Assembly (NCBI GenBank): GCA_017935345.1
Contig: JAGBHU010000016.1
Location: 62,001-126,000, forward strand
From: Coprococcus sp.
GTDB lineage: Bacteria; Bacillota; Clostridia; Lachnospirales; Lachnospiraceae
Direction: 5' to 3'
DNA length: 64,000 nt
A program made the translations under genes and the position numbers. Positions within the stretch are counted from its first letter, which is position 1. Each line of letters begins with the position of its first letter. The notes beneath the pieces were generated by a model. That model saw only the letters and a list, made by a program, of their open reading frames with translations. It was not told the DNA's origin and ran no database searches. Positions 10,209 through 18,634 of this stretch are shown here, in pieces.

Positions 10209-11393
10209 ATGCAGTATAAGGCTTTTATGATAAAATATGCAGAGATAGGAACGAAGGGAAAAAACAGATATATATTTGAGGATATCCTTTGCAAGAATAT
10301 CAACAGGAAACTAAAGAGCCTTGGCGATTTTTATATCAGAAAGGAACAGGGACGTATCTTTATTGAAGCCAAATCGGAATACGATTATGAGGATACGGTT
10401 TCTGCGCTTACGAAGGTATTTGGTATCGTTGGTATTTGCCCTGTTATTGTCGAAGAGGACACTTCCTTTGAAACAATACGGGACAGGGTGATTGAATATG
10501 TAGATAAGGCATATGACAGAAAGAATTTTACTTTTAAAGTAAATACAAGACGTAACGATAAGTCTTATCCTATGACTTCCATGGAGGTAAATGCCGAATT
10601 GGGACATTTTCTTCTGGAAGCCTATGAGGGGCTTGCGGTAGATGTGCATGCGCCGCAGGAGATTATCAATGTAGAGATACGAAAAGTTGTCTATATTTAT
10701 TCAATCAATATTCCGGGACCGGGGGGACTTCCTGTAGGAACAAACGGGAAAGCGATGGCACTTCTTTCGGGCGGAATAGACAGCCCTGTTGCCACCTATA
10801 TGATTGCAAAACGGGGTGTTGAAATGGAAGCGGTATATTTTCATGCCCCACCGTTTACAAGTGAGCAGGCAAAGCAGAAGGTAATTGATTTAGCAGGGAT
10901 TGTTGCCGATTATTCAGGCGCCATCAGACTTCATGTGGTAAATTTTGCAGATATACAGATGGCGATATATGATAACTGTCCGCATGAGGAACTGACAATT
11001 ATCATGAAGAGGTATATGATAAAAATAGCAGAGAAGCTGGCTGCAATCAATGATTGCCAGTGTACTGTCACAGGCGAAAGTATAGGTCAGGTATCCAGTC
11101 AGACGGTACACAGCCTCTATGTTATCAATGAGGTGAGTACCATGCCGGTATTCAGGCCATGTATTGGTATGGATAAGCAGGAGATTGTTGATATAGCGGA
11201 GAAGATTGGTACTTACGAAACGTCGATACAACCGTACGAGGACTGCTGTACCACATTTGTTGCAAAGCATCCTGTGACAAAGCCGATACTTTCTGCTATA
11301 TATAAGTCGGAAAGCAAACTGGAAGGTTTCATTGATGAAATGCTGGAAAGGGCTGTTGAAACGGCAGAAACGGTCATGTGCAGGTGCAGATAA
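10209..11393 (+). CDS. thiI: tRNA 4-thiouridine synthetase ThiI
   Basis: A 394-residue protein with an N-terminal ferredoxin-like/THUMP region (about 1-165), which binds tRNA, and a C-terminal PP-loop ATPase with S-G-G-I-D-S at residues 187-192. The T-G-E-S-I-G-Q-V-S-S-Q-T segment is typical of ThiI. It lacks the C-terminal rhodanese domain of the E. coli enzyme, as in most Gram-positive bacteria, so sulfur transfer must come straight from the adjacent desulfurase. The gene starts at the base after the desulfurase stop codon. Confidence 0.96.
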   Translation: MQYKAFMIKYAEIGTKGKNRYIFEDILCKNINRKLKSLGDFYIRKEQGRIFIEAKSEYDYEDTVSALTKVFGIVGICPVIVEEDTSFETIRDRVIEYVDKAYDRKNFTFKVNTRRNDKSYPMTSMEVNAELGHFLLEAYEGLAVDVHAPQEIINVEIRKVVYIYSINIPGPGGLPVGTNGKAMALLSGGIDSPVATYMIAKRGVEMEAVYFHAPPFTSEQAKQKVIDLAGIVADYSGAIRLHVVNFADIQMAIYDNCPHEELTIIMKRYMIKIAEKLAAINDCQCTVTGESIGQVSSQTVHSLYVINEVSTMPVFRPCIGMDKQEIVDIAEKIGTYETSIQPYEDCCTTFVAKHPVTKPILSAIYKSESKLEGFIDEMLERAVETAETVMCRCR

Positions 11394-11418
11394 AAGCCGG
11401 AGAATATATCTCCGGCTT
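11394..11418. terminator. Hairpin between convergent thiI and the HPr-like gene
   Basis: A perfect 10-base stem, AAGCCGGAGA (11394-11403) with TCTCCGGCTT (11409-11418), and a five-base loop. It begins at the thiI stop codon. On the - strand it is followed by TTTTA, so it should terminate the HPr-like gene that reads toward it. On the + strand no T-run follows, so termination of thiI is less certain. Confidence 0.7.
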
Positions 11419-11437
11419 CAAGCGGGCTGTATGCATT

Positions 11438-11671
11438 TTACTCAGCGATATAAGGTTTCAGTGCTTCCATAATCTCATCAAGACCATTTTCAGCATGAAT
11501 ATTCAGCTCTATTGGCTTGGAAATATCAAGACTGAAGATACCCATGATGGATTTTGCATCGATAACATAACGACCTGAAACTAAATCAAACTCTGCATCA
11601 AACTTTGCAATGTCGTTGCAGAAGCTTTTAACCTTATCAATTGAGTTTAAAGAAATCATAATAGCGTTCAT
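11438..11671 (-). CDS. HPr-family protein lacking the phosphorylatable histidine (Crh-like)
   Basis: A 77-residue protein with the HPr fold signature: K-S-I-M-G-I-F-S-L-D-I aligns with the region around the regulatory Ser46 of HPr, and F-D-A-E-F-D-L with the strand before it. The active-site element G-I-H-A-R-P is absent; the matching segment reads N-S-I-D-K-V-K, so there is no histidine for PTS phosphotransfer. Retention of serine in K-S-I-M-G while losing His15 is the pattern of Bacillus Crh, a regulator phosphorylated by HPr kinase. Whether this protein is phosphorylated is inference. It is transcribed alone and convergent with thiI, with an AGGAGG site upstream of the ATG. Confidence 0.8.
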   Translation of the reverse strand: MNAIMISLNSIDKVKSFCNDIAKFDAEFDLVSGRYVIDAKSIMGIFSLDISKPIELNIHAENGLDEIMEALKPYIAE

Positions 11672-11817
11672 AATAATCCTCCTATTTACTATAAGTATTC
11701 CATATGTATGTCATATATAATAATATATTTAAGGCTTGTAAAAGTCAATATAGTGAAGAGGAAGTTGTTAAATTTTACAAAGTGTATAGTTGGATTTTAC
11801 AAGATAGGAATTGGAAA

Positions 11818-13134
11818 ATGTTAAATGGAAGAACAGTAGCGGCGCTTACGCTTGGCTGTAAGGTAAATCAATATGAAACAGACGGAATGCTGGAGCTTCT
11901 TGAAAAAGCAGGGGCACGGCAGGTTTCTCCCGATGAGCAGGCAGATATCTATATTATCAATACCTGTTCCGTAACGAATATGGCGGATAAAAAATCAAGA
12001 CAGATGATTCATCGTGCCAGAAGGGCGAATCCCGATGCCGTAGTGGTAGCCTGTGGATGCTATGTTCAGGCACAGGCAGAGCAGTTAAAGGAAGATCAGA
12101 CAATCGATATTATTGTAAGTAATAACAAAAAGAAGGATATTGCACATATCATTTCTGATTATATCAATCAGAAGATTCCTGATTCTTTTGTGGATATTTC
12201 TCTTGAAAAGGAATATGAGAAAATAAATATTTCGAAGTCTGACAGTCATACAAGAGCTTATGTGAAGATACAGGATGGATGCAACCAGTTTTGTTCCTAT
12301 TGTATTATTCCTTATGTACGGGGAAGGATAAGAAGCAGGGATGAACAGGACGTTATCGCTGAAATAGAGGAACTTGCCCTTTCCGGCGTGAAAGAAGTGG
12401 TGCTTACGGGGATTCATATATCCTCATATGGCAAGGATAAGGAAAATGGGATATCTTTAGGCGACCTGATAGATGGTATCTCAAAAATCGAACCAATTAA
12501 AAGAATAAGGCTTGGCTCATTGGAGCCGGGTATCATAACGAAAGATTTTGTGGAACGTATTTCAAAGAATGAAAAGGTATGTCCTCATTTTCATCTGAGT
12601 TTGCAAAGCGGCTGCGATACAGTATTAAAAAGGATGAATAGAAAGTATACCTGCAAGGAATACTTTGAAAAATGTGAAATGCTTAGAAATGCATATGACA
12701 GACCGGCAATCACGACAGATGTTATTGTAGGTTTTCCGGGAGAAACAGAGGAGGAATTTCTGGAGACGGTAAATTATCTTACAAAGCTTCATTTGTATGA
12801 GATGCATATCTTCAAATATTCTCCGAGAAAGGGAACGGCAGCGGCGGCTATGCCGAATCAGATATCTCCTGAAATGAAAAACAGACGGAGCGATATCCTT
12901 CTTGAATTGTCGGAGAAAAACAAGGCTGAATATGAAAAAAGCTTTGAAGGCGAAGAATTGCAGGTGCTGGCAGAGGAAATATTGAAAAAAGATAATAAAA
13001 TTTATCTCAGGGGACATACTGAAAGATATATGGATGTGTGTGTATCTTTAGGACAGAACAAGTCACCTGAGCCGTTTATAAACAGTATCATTTGTACAAG
13101 ATATACAAGGGAAAGCGACTGCTTAATAATATAG
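11818..13134 (+). CDS. mtaB: tRNA N6-threonylcarbamoyladenosine methylthiotransferase MtaB
   Basis: A radical-SAM methylthiotransferase of 438 residues from the chosen ATG at 11818. That start gives the family N-terminus T-L-G-C-K-V-N-Q-Y-E-T about ten residues in and follows an AGGAA site; an in-frame ATG at 11704 would add 38 non-conserved residues. The first iron-sulfur cluster uses the MTTase cysteines (T-L-G-C, N-T-C-S-V, A-C-G-C-Y). The radical-SAM cluster is C-N-Q-F-C-S-Y-C, a CxxxCxxC match. It adds the ms2 group to t6A37 of tRNAs reading ANN codons. The TRAM domain at the C-terminus appears short. Confidence 0.95.
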   Translation: MLNGRTVAALTLGCKVNQYETDGMLELLEKAGARQVSPDEQADIYIINTCSVTNMADKKSRQMIHRARRANPDAVVVACGCYVQAQAEQLKEDQTIDIIVSNNKKKDIAHIISDYINQKIPDSFVDISLEKEYEKINISKSDSHTRAYVKIQDGCNQFCSYCIIPYVRGRIRSRDEQDVIAEIEELALSGVKEVVLTGIHISSYGKDKENGISLGDLIDGISKIEPIKRIRLGSLEPGIITKDFVERISKNEKVCPHFHLSLQSGCDTVLKRMNRKYTCKEYFEKCEMLRNAYDRPAITTDVIVGFPGETEEEFLETVNYLTKLHLYEMHIFKYSPRKGTAAAAMPNQISPEMKNRRSDILLELSEKNKAEYEKSFEGEELQVLAEEILKKDNKIYLRGHTERYMDVCVSLGQNKSPEPFINSIICTRYTRESDCLII

Positions 13135-13135
13135 G

Positions 13136-13164
13136 TTGAATTTTCTGCTGTTTTATATTAAAAT
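13136..13164 (+). promoter_or_regulatory. Sigma-A promoter of the ireB operon
   Basis: TTGAAT at 13136-13141 and TAAAAT at 13159-13164 are separated by 17 bases and lie about 50 bases before ireB. This fits a housekeeping promoter for ireB-ruvX-DUF1292-rnjA and perhaps the genes beyond. Confidence 0.55.
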
Positions 13165-13212
13165 GTTTTAGATAAGCTGTTGTTATATTAACATAGATAA
13201 GGGCGTGATTAG

Positions 13213-13479
13213 ATGAATAATGAAAGCACACAGAACACACAGAATATTGTTCCTATCAAGGATAATGTTGTAGATGTTACGGGTATCATAAGACAGGTTT
13301 ACGAAGCGCTTACGGAAAAAGGATATAATCCTGTAAGTCAGGTGGTAGGTTATATCATGAGTGGTGACCCGACGTACATAACAAGCTATAAGAATGCCAG
13401 AAGCCTGATTATGAAGGCGGAAAGAGATGAGATTATAGAAGTTCTTTTTGAGGATTATATCAATAATAACCTTAAGTAA
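13213..13479 (+). CDS. ireB: IreB-family regulatory phosphoprotein (UPF0297)
   Basis: An 88-residue protein with the conserved IreB core V-Y-E-A-L-x-E-K-G-Y-N-P-x-x-Q-x-V-G-Y-I-x-S-G-D-P-x-Y-I-T. In Enterococcus faecalis IreB is a substrate of the Ser/Thr kinase IreK and negatively affects cephalosporin resistance. Family members nearly always sit just upstream of ruvX, as here. The N-terminal 15 residues are rich in Asn, Thr and Gln and contain possible phosphorylation sites, which is inference. Confidence 0.93.
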   Translation: MNNESTQNTQNIVPIKDNVVDVTGIIRQVYEALTEKGYNPVSQVVGYIMSGDPTYITSYKNARSLIMKAERDEIIEVLFEDYINNNLK

Positions 13480-13512
13480 TTTGGTTTGAAGGATTTGTAA
13501 GGGATAACTGAC

Positions 13513-13941
13513 ATGAGAGTTTTGGGATTGGATTATGGAACAAAGACGGTTGGTGTAGCCATCAGTGATGAACTTTTGATTACGGCACAGCCGTTGCTTA
13601 CCATTGAAAGAAAGTCTGAAAATAAGCTTAGGCAGACGTATGCAAAAATAGAGAGCATCATACAGGAATATGGCGGCGTTGATAAAATCGTTTTAGGATA
13701 TCCCAAGAATATGAACAATACTTTGGGAGAAAGAGCAGAAGCTACGGAAGAATTTAAGGAAGCTCTTTTCCGGCGTACGGGCATAGAGGTTGTCCTTTGG
13801 GATGAGCGGCTTTCTACAGTTGAAGCTGAACGGGTGCTTATGGATAGTGGAGTCCGGAGAGAAAACCGTAAGCAATACATAGATAAAATGGCGGCAGCGG
13901 TTATTCTTCAGAATTATCTGGATGCTGTTTCGAAAGGTTAG
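13513..13941 (+). CDS. ruvX: Putative pre-16S rRNA nuclease / Holliday junction resolvase-like RuvX (YqgF)
   Basis: A 142-residue RNase H-fold protein. The first acidic motif is [16 protein letters not shown] near the N-terminus, and the second is [10 protein letters not shown]. It ends with K[16 protein letters not shown], the standard YqgF C-terminus with the last catalytic aspartate. YqgF processes the 5' end of 16S rRNA in E. coli. It sits between ireB and a DUF1292 gene, the conserved Firmicutes arrangement, and ends two bases before the next start codon. Confidence 0.95.
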   Translation: MRVLGLDYGTKTVGVAISDELLITAQPLLTIERKSENKLRQTYAKIESIIQEYGGVDKIVLGYPKNMNNTLGERAEATEEFKEALFRRTGIEVVLWDERLSTVEAERVLMDSGVRRENRKQYIDKMAAAVILQNYLDAVSKG

Positions 13942-13943
13942 AT

Positions 13944-14210
13944 ATGAAAGAAAATAAGATATTGTTTGAAACTGAAGATGGAGACAAGGCAGAGTTTTCC
14001 GTATTGGAACAGACTACACTCGGAGGAATCAATTATTTGCTGGTAGCAGATGATGCGGATGAAGAGGGAACTTTCCTTGTCCTTAAAGAAGATAACGATA
14101 TAAATTCGAATGAAATGGTTACATTCAATATCGTTGAGGATGAAAGAGAATTAGAGGCAGTAGTAAAAATATTTGACGAACTGCTTGAGGACGTAGATTT
14201 GGAGGTATAA
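13944..14210 (+). CDS. DUF1292 (YrzB-family) small acidic protein
   Basis: An 88-residue, very acidic protein with F-E-T-E-D-G-D near the start and a central Y-L-L-V-A-D-D segment, matching DUF1292 proteins such as Bacillus YrzB. The family has no established function. Its place right after ruvX is conserved across Firmicutes, so it probably belongs to the same functional group. It is only two bases from both neighbours and must be translated with them. Confidence 0.9.
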   Translation: MKENKILFETEDGDKAEFSVLEQTTLGGINYLLVADDADEEGTFLVLKEDNDINSNEMVTFNIVEDERELEAVVKIFDELLEDVDLEV

Positions 14211-14212
14211 AA

Positions 14213-15877
14213 TTGAATAAACAGAAAAAAAAGGCAGTTAAGATTATTCCACTTGGCGGATTGGAGCAGATAGGAATGAATATAACGGCAATAGAGTATG
14301 GTGACTCTATTATTGTTATTGACTGCGGATTGGCATTTCCTGAGGATGATATGCTGGGTATCGACCTTGTTATTCCTGATGTGACTTATCTGAAGGAAAA
14401 TGCAGACAGAGTAAAAGGACTTGTAGTGACTCATGGACATGAAGATCATATAGGGGCGATTCCGTATATTGAAAAGGAACTCAATATGCCTATATATGCT
14501 ACCAAGCTTACCATGGGCCTTATTGAGAATAAATTAAAGGAGCATAATCTTCTAAATAACACAAAACGTAAAGTTGTAAAATACGGACAAAATATTAATC
14601 TGGGACAGTTTAGAATCGAATTTATAAAAACGAATCATTCAATTGCCGATTCAGCAGCGCTTGCAATATATTCACCGGCAGGACTGCTGATTCATACCGG
14701 AGATTTTAAGATTGACTATACACCTGTATTTGGTGAGATGATAGATTTGCAGAGATTTGCAGAACTTGGCAAAAAGGGTGTTCTTGCACTTATGGCAGAT
14801 TCTACAAATGCTGACAGAGAGGGATTTACCCAGTCGGAGAAAACGGTAGGAAGAACATTCGATAATTTGTTTAATGATAATAAAAATCACAGGATTATTA
14901 TTGCAACATTCGCTTCCAATGTAGACAGGGTACAGCAGATTATCAATTCGGCATATAAGTATGGCAGAAAAGTTGTTATAGAGGGAAGAAGCATGGTAAA
15001 TATTATTACTACTGCTTCAGAACTTGGATATTTAAATATACCTGAACGTACACTCATTGATATCAGCGAGATGAAGAATTATCCTGATGAAAAGATTGTG
15101 CTGATTACGACCGGAAGTCAGGGTGAAAATATGGCGGCTCTTTCCAGGATTGCGGCATCCATTCATAATAAAGTGGCTATTATGCCGGGAGATGTGGTTA
15201 TATTCAGTTCACATCCGATACCGGGAAATGAAAAAGCGGTATTTAAAGTAATCAATGAGCTTGAGATGAAAGGCGCTCATGTTATATTTGAGGATACGCA
15301 TGTGTCGGGACATGCATGCCGGGAGGAGCTTAAATTAATCTATGCACTTACGAAGCCGATGTATGCCATTCCTGTTCACGGCGAATATCGTCATCTTAAG
15401 AGACATGCAGAGCTTGCCGTAGAAATGGGTGTTCCGAAGGAATGTGTAAAGATTATGACTACGGGCGATGTTCTTGAAGTAGGAGAAGATACCTTTGAAG
15501 TGACGGGAAAAGTTCCTGCTCAGGGAATTTTTGTAGACGGACTGGGCGTAGGCGATGTTGGAAATATCGTGCTTCGCGACAGACAGCTTTTGTCACAGAA
15601 CGGACTCCTGATTATTGTCGTTACGCTTGATAAATACAGCAATCAGCTGATTGCCGGCCCTGATATTGTTTCAAGAGGATTTGTATATGTCAGAGAGTCG
15701 GAAACACTTATGGAAGACTGCCGATTGGTGGTGCAGGAGGCTCTTATCAAGTGCCTTAGACGAAACGTAAATGACTGGGGCAGGATTAAGACGGTAATCA
15801 AGGATGAACTTGGCGAGTTCCTTTGGAAGAGGACAAAGAGAAGCCCTATGATACTGCCGATTATTACAGAGGTATAG
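14213..15877 (+). CDS. rnjA: Ribonuclease J
   Basis: A 554-residue beta-CASP metallo-beta-lactamase ribonuclease. The metal-binding motif is H-G-H-E-D-H at residues 74-79, and H-T-G-D-F-K and the beta-CASP motif around H-V-S-G-H-A follow. The protein has the normal RNase J length, including the C-terminal domain. RNase J is a 5'-3' exonuclease and endonuclease for mRNA decay and rRNA maturation. It starts two bases after the DUF1292 gene, and a YlbF-family gene starts seven bases after its stop. Confidence 0.96.
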   Translation: MNKQKKKAVKIIPLGGLEQIGMNITAIEYGDSIIVIDCGLAFPEDDMLGIDLVIPDVTYLKENADRVKGLVVTHGHEDHIGAIPYIEKELNMPIYATKLTMGLIENKLKEHNLLNNTKRKVVKYGQNINLGQFRIEFIKTNHSIADSAALAIYSPAGLLIHTGDFKIDYTPVFGEMIDLQRFAELGKKGVLALMADSTNADREGFTQSEKTVGRTFDNLFNDNKNHRIIIATFASNVDRVQQIINSAYKYGRKVVIEGRSMVNIITTASELGYLNIPERTLIDISEMKNYPDEKIVLITTGSQGENMAALSRIAASIHNKVAIMPGDVVIFSSHPIPGNEKAVFKVINELEMKGAHVIFEDTHVSGHACREELKLIYALTKPMYAIPVHGEYRHLKRHAELAVEMGVPKECVKIMTTGDVLEVGEDTFEVTGKVPAQGIFVDGLGVGDVGNIVLRDRQLLSQNGLLIIVVTLDKYSNQLIAGPDIVSRGFVYVRESETLMEDCRLVVQEALIKCLRRNVNDWGRIKTVIKDELGEFLWKRTKRSPMILPIITEV

Positions 15878-15883
15878 CAGAAT

Positions 15884-16216
15884 ATGAATCATACAATCAA
15901 CCTTAGCAGAGAATTAAATAAGCATATAAGAGAATCCGATATATATAAAGATTATTTAAGATGTAAACGGAAATTGCAGGAAAGGCCTGATTTATTAAAG
16001 AGTTTGCAGGATTTTAAATGTAAAAGTCTGTCTCTTCAGAATAATGAGGGACTTGACAATCCTTACAATGAAGTGAATAATCTGTTTATGGAATATGACG
16101 GGTTGCTTCATGATACCATTGTGAATGATTTTCTCAAAGCTGAACAAAAATTGTGCAGAATGATGAGAGGTGTGTATGAGGGGATTGCGGAGGATCTTGA
16201 AATAGACATGATATAA
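15884..16216 (+). CDS. YlbF/YmcA-family protein
   Basis: A 110-residue, largely helical protein. The segment S-D-I-Y-K-D-Y-L-R-C-K-R-K-L near residues 18-30 and the N-P-Y-N-E-V-N region match the YlbF/YmcA (Com_YlbF) family. In Bacillus, YlbF and YmcA form the Y-complex with YaaT and modulate RNase Y cleavage. Being directly downstream of RNase J suggests a role in RNA decay here too, which is inference. Its TAA overlaps an ATG of the next reading frame, although that ATG is probably not the start used. Confidence 0.8.
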   Translation: MNHTINLSRELNKHIRESDIYKDYLRCKRKLQERPDLLKSLQDFKCKSLSLQNNEGLDNPYNEVNNLFMEYDGLLHDTIVNDFLKAEQKLCRMMRGVYEGIAEDLEIDMI

Positions 16217-16233
16217 TGCGAAAGGAGACGGAT

Positions 16234-16623
16234 ATGGCTATAGATGGCGCAAGAAGTATGAAAAAAGTTTTGAGATTTATGTTCGGACTTTTGATAAATG
16301 TATGTATATTGTTTGCACTTGTGAAGATATTTTCTTCATCATATGAATTTGCATATGAGGTGTTTGCCACGACGTGTAAGGATGCCGGAGATTCTAAGGT
16401 TGTTGCCGTAGAAATATTGCCTGATTCTACGACTATGGATATATGCAACGCACTTGATGAGGCAGGTGTAATAAAAAATAAATATGCTTTTATGCTGAGA
16501 CTTCGTATTGGTGAATATGCGGCAAAGATAATGCCGGGTACATATGAGTTATCACCTTCGTATACCAATAAAAAAATTATTGAAGTGCTGACGGGGGAAA
16601 CAGGCGCGGCGGATAAAAAGTGA
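16234..16623 (+). CDS. Short membrane protein with only the LysM-like N-terminal domain of MltG
   Basis: A 129-residue protein from the ATG at 16234, chosen because AAAGGAG lies six bases before it; an in-frame ATG at 16216 has no ribosome-binding site. One transmembrane helix lies near residues 12-35. The rest resembles the domain preceding the catalytic YceG domain of MltG: a V-E-I-L-P-D-S-T-T-M-D-I strand, then A-G-V-I-K-N, then P-G-T-Y-E-L-S and I-I-E-V-L-T-G. The catalytic domain with its glutamate is absent. It occupies the position of yrrL (mltG) in the Bacillus ireB-trmR-trhP cluster, which supports the relationship. It cannot be an endolytic transglycosylase by itself. Confidence 0.75.
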   Translation: MAIDGARSMKKVLRFMFGLLINVCILFALVKIFSSSYEFAYEVFATTCKDAGDSKVVAVEILPDSTTMDICNALDEAGVIKNKYAFMLRLRIGEYAAKIMPGTYELSPSYTNKKIIEVLTGETGAADKK

Positions 16624-16638
16624 CATATAGGAGAAATT

Positions 16639-17280
16639 ATGATAACAGATGAGAGAATTGCATCTTTCATCAACTCGTTTAACAGTGATTATGATGATAC
16701 TGTTACAGCTATCAGAAAAGAGGCAGAAGACGGAGGCGTTCCTATTATTAGAAAAGAGGCGGGAGAGTTTATCAAATTACTTTTGATGATAAAAAAACCC
16801 AAACGCATACTTGAAATAGGAACAGCCGTAGGGTTTTCTGCCATTTTCATGAGTCGGTTTCTTGTTGATGGAGGACATATAACAACAATAGAAAATTACG
16901 AAAAAAGAATCGTGGCAGCCAGAAAAAATATAAAAATGGCAGGTGCTGAGGATGCCATAACCCTGCTTGAAGGTGATGCGAATGATATACTTGACGAACT
17001 TTCGGGCAGCTATGATATGATTTTTATGGATGCGGCAAAAGGACAATATGGAAGTTTCTTTGAAAAGTCGGTTAGACTGTTGGAGAAAGACGGGATATTG
17101 CTTTGCGACAATGTGCTTCAGGACGGGGACGTTTTGGAATCACGATATGCCGTAACCAGACGGAACAGAACAATTCATTCAAGAATGAGAGCATATTTGT
17201 ATGATATTAAGCACCATCCGGAACTTGAAACAGCCATACTGAATATAGGCGATGGTATGAGCCTCAGTATACGAAAGTGA
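16639..17280 (+). CDS. trmR: tRNA 5-hydroxyuridine methyltransferase TrmR (O-methyltransferase family)
   Basis: A 213-residue SAM-dependent O-methyltransferase of the catechol-OMT type. Motif I is L-E-I-G-T-A-V-G-F-S-A, and the metal-binding aspartate lies in M-I-F-M-D-A-A-K, followed by L-C-D-N-V-L. The genes before and after match the Bacillus order yrrL-yrrM-yrrN/O, and YrrM is TrmR, which methylates ho5U34 to mo5U34 in wobble uridines. The neighbouring U32 protein would make the ho5U substrate. The specific substrate is inferred from this synteny; the enzyme class is clear. Confidence 0.82.
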   Translation: MITDERIASFINSFNSDYDDTVTAIRKEAEDGGVPIIRKEAGEFIKLLLMIKKPKRILEIGTAVGFSAIFMSRFLVDGGHITTIENYEKRIVAARKNIKMAGAEDAITLLEGDANDILDELSGSYDMIFMDAAKGQYGSFFEKSVRLLEKDGILLCDNVLQDGDVLESRYAVTRRNRTIHSRMRAYLYDIKHHPELETAILNIGDGMSLSIRK

Positions 17281-17341
17281 TTTTGCAAATGTTGCTTTGC
17301 TTTGAGCAATTTTTTAGATGATACGGAAATGGAGATATGAT

Positions 17342-18592
17342 ATGTCTTTGAATAAAGAAGTAAAATGTGATAGAAAAAGAGCGGAGCTGCTTGTGCCTGC
17401 GGGAAGTCCGGAGGTTCTTAAGGTGGCGGTTGATTATGGGGCGGATGCTGTATATATAGGCGGACAGGCATATGGACTTCGGGCTAAAGCGGATAATTTT
17501 ACAATCGATGAAATAACAGAAGGCGTCAGATATGCGCATGCACACAATGCTAAGGTTTATGTGACGGCAAATATATTTGCTCACAATTATGATATCAAAG
17601 GCATGAATGCGTATTTTGAACAGCTTAAGAAGACGGGCGTGGATGCTGTGCTGATTTCTGACCCCGGTATTTTCGCCATGGCAAGACGCGTTATGCCGGA
17701 TATGGAACTTCATATCAGTACCCAGGCGAATAATACAAATTATCTTACTTTCAGATTTTGGCATGACATGGGGGCGAAAAGGGTTGTTACCGCCAGAGAG
17801 TTATCCCTTTCCGAAATAAAGGAAATCCGTGAAAATATACCGGAAGATATGGAAATCGAATCGTTTATGCACGGCGCCATGTGCATTTCTTATTCGGGAA
17901 GATGCCTTTTGAGTAACTATCTTACAGGACGTGATGCGAATAAGGGAGCATGTACACATCCCTGCAGATGGAAATATCATATCGTTGAAGAAACAAGACC
18001 GGGTGAATATATGCCTGTAAATGAGGATGACAGAGGTACATACATTTTTAATTCCAAGGATTTATGTATGATAGAATATATACCGGAGATGGTAGAAGCA
18101 GGAATTGACAGCTTTAAGATAGAGGGCAGAATGAAAACCGCACTTTATGTGGCTGCCGTTGCCAGAACCTATAGAAAAGCCTTGGATGATTTTTATGAAT
18201 CAGAAGAAAAATACAGGGCAAATATGGAATATTATAAAACTGAAATTGCAAAATGTACCTACAGGCAGTTTACGACAGGCTTTTATTTTGGAAAGCCTGA
18301 CAGCAATACGCAGATATATGATAATAATACATATATGAAAAACTATACCTATATAGGAACGGTGAGAAATATAGAGAACGGATATCTGTGTTTTGAACAG
18401 AAAAATAAATTCTCCGTGGGCGAAGAACTGGAGGTCATGGCGTTTGACGGTACGAATATCAACTGTAAGGTTTTGGAGATATATGATGAAGACGGCATTG
18501 CTATGGAATCCGCACCACATCCAAAGCAGAAGCTTAAAGTGAAGCTTGATGCAAACCCTTCCGTCGGAATGGTAATCAGGCGTAAAGAGTAG
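17342..18592 (+). CDS. trhP: Peptidase U32-family protein, probable tRNA hydroxylation protein TrhP
   Basis: A 416-residue protein from the ATG at 17342, which follows GGAG by seven bases; an upstream in-frame ATG at 17318 has no such site. It begins with the U32 motif L-V-P-A-G-S-P-E-V-L and G-A-D-A-V-Y-I-G-G. It has the PROSITE-type signature E-S-F-M-H-G-A-M-C-I-S-Y-S-G-R-C and later C-x-H-P-C-R-W, whose cysteines may bind a cluster. TrhP is needed for ho5U34 formation in tRNA in E. coli and Bacillus. Pairing with trmR supports that role over proteolysis. Confidence 0.85.
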   Translation: MSLNKEVKCDRKRAELLVPAGSPEVLKVAVDYGADAVYIGGQAYGLRAKADNFTIDEITEGVRYAHAHNAKVYVTANIFAHNYDIKGMNAYFEQLKKTGVDAVLISDPGIFAMARRVMPDMELHISTQANNTNYLTFRFWHDMGAKRVVTARELSLSEIKEIRENIPEDMEIESFMHGAMCISYSGRCLLSNYLTGRDANKGACTHPCRWKYHIVEETRPGEYMPVNEDDRGTYIFNSKDLCMIEYIPEMVEAGIDSFKIEGRMKTALYVAAVARTYRKALDDFYESEEKYRANMEYYKTEIAKCTYRQFTTGFYFGKPDSNTQIYDNNTYMKNYTYIGTVRNIENGYLCFEQKNKFSVGEELEVMAFDGTNINCKVLEIYDEDGIAMESAPHPKQKLKVKLDANPSVGMVIRRKE

Positions 18593-18599
18593 CCGGTAT

Positions 18600-18634
18600 G
18601 GATGCCTGAATTTTATGAGTTCAGGCATCCTTTT
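18600..18634. terminator. Terminator shared by trhP and sigK
   Basis: An 11-base stem, GGATGCCTGAA (18600-18610) with TTCAGGCATCC (18620-18630), is followed by TTTTA on the + strand. It terminates the trhP transcript. The sigK stop codon (complement of 18613-18615) lies in the loop, so the stem also encodes the last residues of SigK. Confidence 0.85.

Noticed and set aside
16216-16233. Upstream ATG overlapping the YlbF stop as the start of the MltG-like gene
   Set aside because: No ribosome-binding site precedes it, whereas AAAGGAG is well spaced for the ATG at 16234.
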